A model generated the notes under the pieces. It searched no databases. It had not been told where the DNA came from and saw nothing but the letters and a program-made list of their open reading frames with translations. Source: Phycisphaerae bacterium (GTDB taxonomy: Bacteria; Planctomycetota; Phycisphaerae; UBA1845). Taken from it: 11,107 bases of DNA. A program made the position numbers and the translations under genes. Positions 6,804-11,107 of the stretch are shown piece after piece; positions within the stretch are counted from its first letter, which is position 1; each line of letters starts with the position of its first letter. Location: positions 1 through 11,107 of the forward strand of contig BQJS01000161.1 in NCBI GenBank assembly GCA_021604825.1. Direction: 5' to 3'.

Positions 6804-7538
6804 ATGAAGCGAATGGCAGTAATTGCTGCCGCCTTGATGCTGGTTTTCGCGGCGCACAAGGCTGTGGCAGACGACGTGTTGTACAGTTTTGAATTGGACG
6901 TCGGAGGTGGTAATTTCATTCCAACCTCCGAAGGTTGGTTCTCATTTGGAAACGGAACCACCGACTCGGGTGCAGACATTCCCGGATCGCAATCGACGCA
7001 TGCATCGCGCTTTCATACAGCCGCCTGGAGCGAAGTAAGCCCGGCGATGACGTTTGGCGTGGGTGATGCATCCCCAACTGGCATCGATCTGACGCCGTAC
7101 CAGGGTTTCAGCATGGATCTGAGTTTCGACGTGCCAGACGATCTTCCGGCGCCGCAGGTGGCGTTCGACGGCGTGCCTGAAGTGCGAATGATGATCGCCA
7201 TCGGATACGCCGAATGGTCAACAACCGTTGTACCGACGCAAACGTTTGACACATTCGCCGTCGATTTCGTGGCGTTGACTCCCAACTACTACGCGAGCAT
7301 CGCACCCTACAATGGCAGCCTGCCCGCGTTGGATGACCCTGGTCTGAAGTTCCAGCTGATCATGCCCCGCGTACCGGCTAGCACCGGTGTCGCCAACACG
7401 GGAACCGGAAATCTGATGATCGATCAGGTCACGGGAATCGTTCCAGAACCGACGACCTTTGCATTGGTGTCGTTGACGTCATTGGCGATCGTTTCAAGAC
7501 GCCGCCGACGAAAAATTGAACAGAATCAGATTCAATAG
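6804..7538 (+). CDS. PEP-CTERM exported protein with binding-like module
   Basis: 244 residues. ATG 6804 follows AAGGAGG (6791-6797) by six bases. The signal peptide KRMAVIAAALMLVFAAHKAVA is probably cut after Ala22. The body (24-208) is beta-rich, with VLYSFEL, WFSFGNGTTDSGAD and LMIDQVTG, and parallels the module of the preceding gene. The C-terminus is a PEP-CTERM sorting signal: VPEP at 213-216, a hydrophobic segment 218-230, then RRRRRK at 232-237. In known systems an exosortase processes such proteins at the envelope together with exopolysaccharide export; no exosortase lies in this window. It has no recognisable catalytic site and most likely binds a glycan or is structural. It is followed at once by a strong hairpin. 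The 80 bases before it (6724-6803) hold only its ribosome site. Confidence 0.88.
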   Translation: MKRMAVIAAALMLVFAAHKAVADDVLYSFELDVGGGNFIPTSEGWFSFGNGTTDSGADIPGSQSTHASRFHTAAWSEVSPAMTFGVGDASPTGIDLTPYQGFSMDLSFDVPDDLPAPQVAFDGVPEVRMMIAIGYAEWSTTVVPTQTFDTFAVDFVALTPNYYASIAPYNGSLPALDDPGLKFQLIMPRVPASTGVANTGTGNLMIDQVTGIVPEPTTFALVSLTSLAIVSRRRRRKIEQNQIQ

Positions 7539-7549
7539 AAACGAGTTAA

Positions 7550-7586
7550 GGGCCGCCACCTACTTCCCGCTCCTTGGTGGCGGCCC
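7550..7586 (+). terminator. Strong hairpin after the PEP-CTERM gene (terminator or attenuator)
   Basis: GGGCCGCCACC (7550-7560) and GGTGGCGGCCC (7576-7586) form a perfect 11-bp GC-rich stem with a 15-base loop, starting 12 bases after the stop at 7538. The tract behind it is GTTTAAAAAA, so the T run is short and a classical rho-independent end is not certain. It may instead protect the upstream message or reduce read-through into the next gene. Confidence 0.65.
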
Positions 7587-7599
7587 GTTTAAAAAACCC

Positions 7600-9102
7600 A
7601 TGCATCTACTGATACTAATCATGGTCATCGTCGCAAACCCGCAACCAACCGAAGCCGCCACCCAAACGCAACTCAGATTCAATTTTGCGAGCGATTGGGC
7701 GACAGGATCGGCATTCGGTATTCATCGCGGGAATCCATCGCAAATTCGCGACAGCCTTCATTCACTGGGCGACCCAAACGTTGCCCCCGACGGCATTGGA
7801 AATGTCCCCGGTTGGCAGATCAATGTTGTTGCCAACGCTCCAAGCAAAGGGCTGGTAGCGCGCATTGCATTGGGCGAAATGTTTCCTTCACTTGGTCATT
7901 CGTACCGCGGTGGCGGTGAAATCGTACTCAATGTTGCGGCCATGACGGGTGAACGATCCATTCGATTCGGCTTGGATCGGAAAGGCGAAACCGCGCGGGG
8001 AACTTCCGAAACAATCTTGGATCTTGATGCCGAATCCTCTGCGCGGGCCTCGTCGCGAATTGTCATGAAGGTTCCGCATCTTGAACCAGCCGCACAGCCC
8101 TACGAATATTTGACCATGACATTCTCGGGATCGGGCGCATTGCGTTTGACCATCAGTGAGATTCGGCTCCGAGGTGTGACGCGTTCAGATGTCACGAGCA
8201 AGCTAGCCTCACCCGTCAAGACGAAACGCACGCATCGAAAAGGAATGTGGGCGTGGCATTTTGACAAGTATCTGGCGTCCAAGAAATCACGACAGGCAAT
8301 GGCCGACTTCTGCAAACGTGAAGGGATCACGGACCTGTTTCTAAAGACCCCGTATTCCTTCCCGGATGGCGTCGTCGCGTTGACTCACTTGGCCGAATTG
8401 CGCGACTTGATCGCAACAGTGACCGCCGTCGGAGTTCGTGTTCACGCACTCGATGGGCACGCAGAGTTTGTCATCAGGCAGAATCATGATCGCGTGCTGC
8501 GATTCGTCGATGCCATCGCCCAATTCAATGTCGATTCACCGCCAGCGAGTCGATTCGTCGGTGTTCACCTCGACAACGAGCCTTACTTGCTTGAAGCCTG
8601 GCGAAACAAGTCCACGCGCGACGTGGTGCATCAATCGTATTTCGACTTGAACGTTGCGGTTGCAAAGTTGTGCAAAATGCATCGCCTGGAATTCGGGCTC
8701 GACGTACCGTTTTGGTTCGATTCAACCGACGACGAGGGCAATTACCTGTATTGGATTCATCGCGAAGGCGGGCGGGCTCCGCTGATCGATGCGACCATCA
8801 AACTCGCCGACAACGTTGCGATCATGTCGTACCGCGAGCGCGTCCTGGGAGCGGGCTGCGTCGTGGACTGCTGCGCGACTGAGTTCATGCTTGGCGAACG
8901 ACACAACACCGACGTCCTCGCGAGCGTCGAATTGGGGATGGGAAAGAACGTTGAAGTGGGAACGAGTCTTGGTCGGTTTGACCGGGCATACGTTCGCAGC
9001 CAACTGACCACATTGTGGAGTGTGGCGCATCGCCAGCCCGGTTGCGCAGGGATGGCCATTCACTACTACGATGTCTTTCAAAAACTGGAGTCGATCCAAT
9101 GA
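7600..9102 (+). CDS. Exported protein with predicted TIM-barrel, glycosidase-like domain
   Basis: 500 residues from ATG 7600. A longer frame from TTG 7516 would overlap the previous gene and include the hairpin, and the signal peptide begins at the ATG (MHLLILIMVIVANPQPTEAA). No ribosome site precedes ATG 7600; ATG 7621 is an alternative. Residues 25-195 form a beta-rich module. After a basic linker, residues 215-495 read like a (beta/alpha)8 barrel: GMWAWHFD (strand 1), VHALDGH 281-287, GVHLDNEP 321-328, FGLDVPFWFD 365-374, IMSYRE 408-413, ASVELG 441-446 and GMAIHYYD 484-491. NEP near strand 4 and a Glu near strand 7 (Glu444) would suit clan GH-A retaining glycosidases. The D-x-E of HLDNE also recalls the GH18 motif. 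The family is not identified. The last gene in the window is a relative. Its stop overlaps the pseudopilin start. Confidence 0.8.
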   Translation: MHLLILIMVIVANPQPTEAATQTQLRFNFASDWATGSAFGIHRGNPSQIRDSLHSLGDPNVAPDGIGNVPGWQINVVANAPSKGLVARIALGEMFPSLGHSYRGGGEIVLNVAAMTGERSIRFGLDRKGETARGTSETILDLDAESSARASSRIVMKVPHLEPAAQPYEYLTMTFSGSGALRLTISEIRLRGVTRSDVTSKLASPVKTKRTHRKGMWAWHFDKYLASKKSRQAMADFCKREGITDLFLKTPYSFPDGVVALTHLAELRDLIATVTAVGVRVHALDGHAEFVIRQNHDRVLRFVDAIAQFNVDSPPASRFVGVHLDNEPYLLEAWRNKSTRDVVHQSYFDLNVAVAKLCKMHRLEFGLDVPFWFDSTDDEGNYLYWIHREGGRAPLIDATIKLADNVAIMSYRERVLGAGCVVDCCATEFMLGERHNTDVLASVELGMGKNVEVGTSLGRFDRAYVRSQLTTLWSVAHRQPGCAGMAIHYYDVFQKLESIQ

Positions 9103-10004
9103 GAAAACCACCCAGTATTCAAACATCAAGTCGGAGAGTTACGAATGCGATCCACGCTTTTACATTGGTGGAACTGCTGGTGGTCATATCGATTATCGCG
9201 CTCCTTGTCGCAATCCTTCTGCCATCGTTGAAAAAAGCCCGTGATCAAGCCAAAGCTGTCAAGTGCGGTGCGAACCTTCACCAAGTCGGTGTGGCGTTTA
9301 CGATGTACCAAGAATCATTCAAGGGCGTTTGGCCTCCCGCCGTCGATTCACTGGGTGCGCAAAATCGTTGGCCCGTTCCGTTTCATCGTGGCGGGATCGT
9401 CAAGTCCGAACTCGGTGAATACGACGCATCCGGGACATTGATTTCTGGTGAAGATCCATCGATGTTTATCTGCCCGGCTGAGCGCGCGCCGCGACGTATC
9501 GAAAACTGGGACAACGGAAGCGCACCGCCAAAAACGGTGGACCGCGTCGAGGTCGGCGGAAGCTACGCGCTCAACGCAGAGTTTCACCGCGATGGAAATG
9601 TGCTGCGTCTCGGGTTCGTTGGACCGCCTGCCGTCCCGCCATTTATTCGCAAGATTGACCACTGCAAGCGCCCCGGCGAAATCATCGCGGTGATCGACAA
9701 CGCAAATCCGATCAAGACAGCCAGTTCACCTGGTTGGCGTTTCTATCGCGATGGTGGCGGGTCACTTTGGGGTGGCGATGCGTTTTATCAGGGCTGGCGC
9801 AACAAAAATGGCGAGGACTTTACGACCGCTCCCTTCCCTGTCGAATTGAGTCGAATTGTCGGAGAACGACACAGCAAGAAGAGCAACGCACTTTTTATCG
9901 ACACCCATGTCGAACCGAGGCTCCCCAGCAGGATTGGCTATAATAATGTCAGTTGGGATCGATGGGACGGCAATCAAGCCGACGTACCCGGCGGGGTTAT
10001 GTAA
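9099..10004 (+). CDS. Pseudopilin-like protein with prepilin cleavage signal and H-x9-D C-terminus
   Basis: 301 residues. ATG 9099 overlaps the previous stop (ATGA), and GGAG at 9087-9090 lies eight bases upstream. The N-terminus is a type IV prepilin/type II secretion class III signal: basic leader to Ala20, then FTLVELLVVISIIALLVAIL, with Phe21 at +1 and Glu25 at +5. The residue before the cut is Ala where Gly is usual. The body contains MFICPAE (122-128), YALNAEFH and, near the end, RHSKKSNALFIDTH (257-270). This last is the H-x9-D(G) motif of the large planctomycete prepilin-like family, with DT in place of DG. Such proteins are exposed at the envelope; their role is mostly unknown, and some are thought to belong to pilin-like glycan uptake fibres. 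Its place between two glycosidase-like genes suggests a glycan-contacting or export role. Confidence 0.88.
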   Translation: MRKPPSIQTSSRRVTNAIHAFTLVELLVVISIIALLVAILLPSLKKARDQAKAVKCGANLHQVGVAFTMYQESFKGVWPPAVDSLGAQNRWPVPFHRGGIVKSELGEYDASGTLISGEDPSMFICPAERAPRRIENWDNGSAPPKTVDRVEVGGSYALNAEFHRDGNVLRLGFVGPPAVPPFIRKIDHCKRPGEIIAVIDNANPIKTASSPGWRFYRDGGGSLWGGDAFYQGWRNKNGEDFTTAPFPVELSRIVGERHSKKSNALFIDTHVEPRLPSRIGYNNVSWDRWDGNQADVPGGVM

Positions 10005-10008
10005 GTTT

Positions 10009-10013
10009 GGGAG
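10009..10013 (+). promoter_or_regulatory. Ribosome binding site deciding the GTG start of the last gene
   Basis: GGGAG, five bases before GTG at 10019, and 15 bases between the pseudopilin stop (10002-10004) and that start codon. Confidence 0.6.
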
Positions 10014-10018
10014 ATTCA

Positions 10019-11107
10019 GTGAGTATCCGCGTGACAATATCGAATCGAATTTTCAAGCGAACCGATGGTCGCGCGCGAATACGAGCTGCGTTGCTTGTGT
10101 GCGTTGTCTTCGCCTGTGTTGTCAACGTTCGGGCAGCGGACCTCATCATCACAGACTTCGATGCGGCTGCGGTCGGATCATCCAATCCGCGCGAAAACTG
10201 GTTGGCGTTTGGGGCTGGGCTTTTGGAGAGCGGAATCCACGCGGGTGGGTCGTCGGGAAACGGTGCATTTCAAGAAGTGAATTGGACAGCCTCCTCGTTT
10301 GGCGCGGGTGAACTCCATCTTTCCTCCGTCGATCTGACGGGCTTCGAATCCGTTACGGTCGATGCGCGATCCATTCCGGATGTTGGCCACTCGGGAACTG
10401 CACGACTGCGTTTTGCATTGAACCTGCCTTCTTCGACGGAATGGACCTCTCCGTCTGTTCCGATCACCGATCAATTTGCGACCTATGTCTTTGATCTTTC
10501 CGAATTGACGCAAGCATTCGGCAGCCATCCGCTGGATTTGGAGATCGGTCAGCCGAAACTCGTGTTTGAACGAAACGGCCAAACTGGCGAGAGTCGCGTC
10601 GAGTATGACGAGGTCATTGCGATCGAAGGCGGTAGTGGCGGTTCGTTTGAACTCAATCCGGTCACGCTTCGTCCGCCACCCGATGGCGACGATATTCGAG
10701 CGATGTGGTTGTATTCTTTTTCGAACAACCTGCGTGTGGATGACGCCAATGACTCGCAAGAAATCCTCGACTTCTGCGCCCGCGAAGGCATCAATCAGAT
10801 TTACTTCGGGGCATTTAATGCGATTCATGGCACTCCGGAAATTCAAGACAACCTCCACACCTTCTTAAAGACCGCATCCAACAGTGGCATCGCCGTGGAT
10901 GCTCTTATCTGCGGGGTCGAGGAATATCAAAACGCACCACTTATCCGCACGCTTATCGACGAAGTGATTGCGTTCAACGACGCAACACCGGCCGACAGCC
11001 AGGACGATTTCCACGGCATCCACTTCGACATGGAATTCTGGCTCAGCGCCGCTTGGGGTAGCGCGAACAACGAAGCGGACCGGCAAGACGTCGCACGTGA
11101 ATTCTTT
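10019..11107 (+). CDS. Exported binding-module plus TIM-barrel protein, C-terminus outside window
   Basis: 363 codons are open from GTG 10019 to the window end with no stop. GGGAG five bases upstream supports the start. A basic N-region (K13, R14, R18, R20, R22) precedes a hydrophobic stretch 23-36, with probable cleavage after Ala40 (RAA/D). Residues 42-205 are a beta-rich module: LIITDFDA, ENWLAFGAGLLESG, LTGFESVTVDAR, RVEYDEVIAIEG. They match the modules of the genes at 5695 and 6804 in order and style. From 226 a barrel begins: IRAMWLYSFSN, ILDFCAREGINQIYFGAF, GIAVDALICGVEEY, then FHGIHFDMEFW at 331-341. This parallels the barrel of the gene at 7600 (MWAWHFD, FCKREGITDLFLK, GVRVHALDGH, FVGVHLDNEPY). 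The NEP of that protein is MEF here. The rest of the barrel is missing. A carbohydrate-active role is inferred. Confidence 0.82.
   Translation, partial: MSIRVTISNRIFKRTDGRARIRAALLVCVVFACVVNVRAADLIITDFDAAAVGSSNPRENWLAFGAGLLESGIHAGGSSGNGAFQEVNWTASSFGAGELHLSSVDLTGFESVTVDARSIPDVGHSGTARLRFALNLPSSTEWTSPSVPITDQFATYVFDLSELTQAFGSHPLDLEIGQPKLVFERNGQTGESRVEYDEVIAIEGGSGGSFELNPVTLRPPPDGDDIRAMWLYSFSNNLRVDDANDSQEILDFCAREGINQIYFGAFNAIHGTPEIQDNLHTFLKTASNSGIAVDALICGVEEYQNAPLIRTLIDEVIAFNDATPADSQDDFHGIHFDMEFWLSAAWGSANNEADRQDVAREFF

Noticed and set aside
7516..7599. Upstream TTG start for the TIM-barrel gene
   Set aside because: It would overlap the PEP-CTERM gene, translate through the hairpin and place the signal peptide 28 residues inside the protein.
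9015..9098. Upstream start for the pseudopilin gene
   Set aside because: It lies inside the preceding gene. ATG 9099 has a GGAG site and gives a normal prepilin leader.
10178..10858. 226-codon minus-strand frame near the window end
   Set aside because: The plus strand encodes a signal peptide, binding module and barrel with paralogues in the same cluster. The minus frame is its shadow.
1..11107. CRISPR array, tRNA, rRNA or prophage attachment site
   Set aside because: No regularly spaced repeats, cloverleaf or rRNA-like stretch was seen on either strand, and no integrase gene is present.

Overview
The window looks like a chromosomal segment of a planctomycete (Planctomycetota, perhaps Phycisphaerae). 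This is inferred, not proven, from gene types that occur together in that phylum: an H-x9-D type pseudopilin-like protein, a PEP-CTERM protein, a secreted protein ending in a dockerin-like Ca-binding repeat, and a large glycoside phosphorylase next to a ROK regulator. GC content is moderate by eye and codon use looks uniform across the genes.

Layout. (1) 1-888, minus: the N-terminal part of a lipoprotein of unknown function that runs off the window. (2) 889-1543: no intact gene. It holds a decayed 3' end of an IS3-family insertion sequence (about 1078-1334), directly abutted by a 143-bp MITE-like element (1335-1477) with 25-bp imperfect terminal inverted repeats and TA on both sides. (3) 1544-4327, minus: a GH94-type glycoside phosphorylase. 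(4) 4328-4532: a divergent control region with two TTAATTAA palindromes. (5) 4533-5660, plus: a ROK-family repressor without the usual zinc motif. (6) 5695-11107, plus: five tightly spaced genes for exported proteins. In order these are a binding-module/dockerin-like protein, a PEP-CTERM protein, a predicted TIM-barrel (glycosidase-like) protein, a pseudopilin whose start overlaps the previous stop (ATGA), and a second TIM-barrel protein with an N-terminal binding-like module, cut by the window end.

Working model (inference). The ROK protein senses a sugar derivative and controls both itself with the downstream export cluster and the divergent phosphorylase. The exported proteins bind and attack an extracellular or envelope glycan, and the cytoplasmic phosphorylase splits the imported oligosaccharide with phosphate. 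Three proteins of the cluster share a related N-terminal module (aromatic-rich W-F-G, then G-(T/S)-G-like pattern) joined to three different C-termini: dockerin-like, PEP-CTERM anchor and TIM barrel. The two TIM-barrel proteins share a G-(V/I)-H-(L/F)-D-(N/M)-E motif and match no family I can name with confidence. These are the best candidates for something undescribed.
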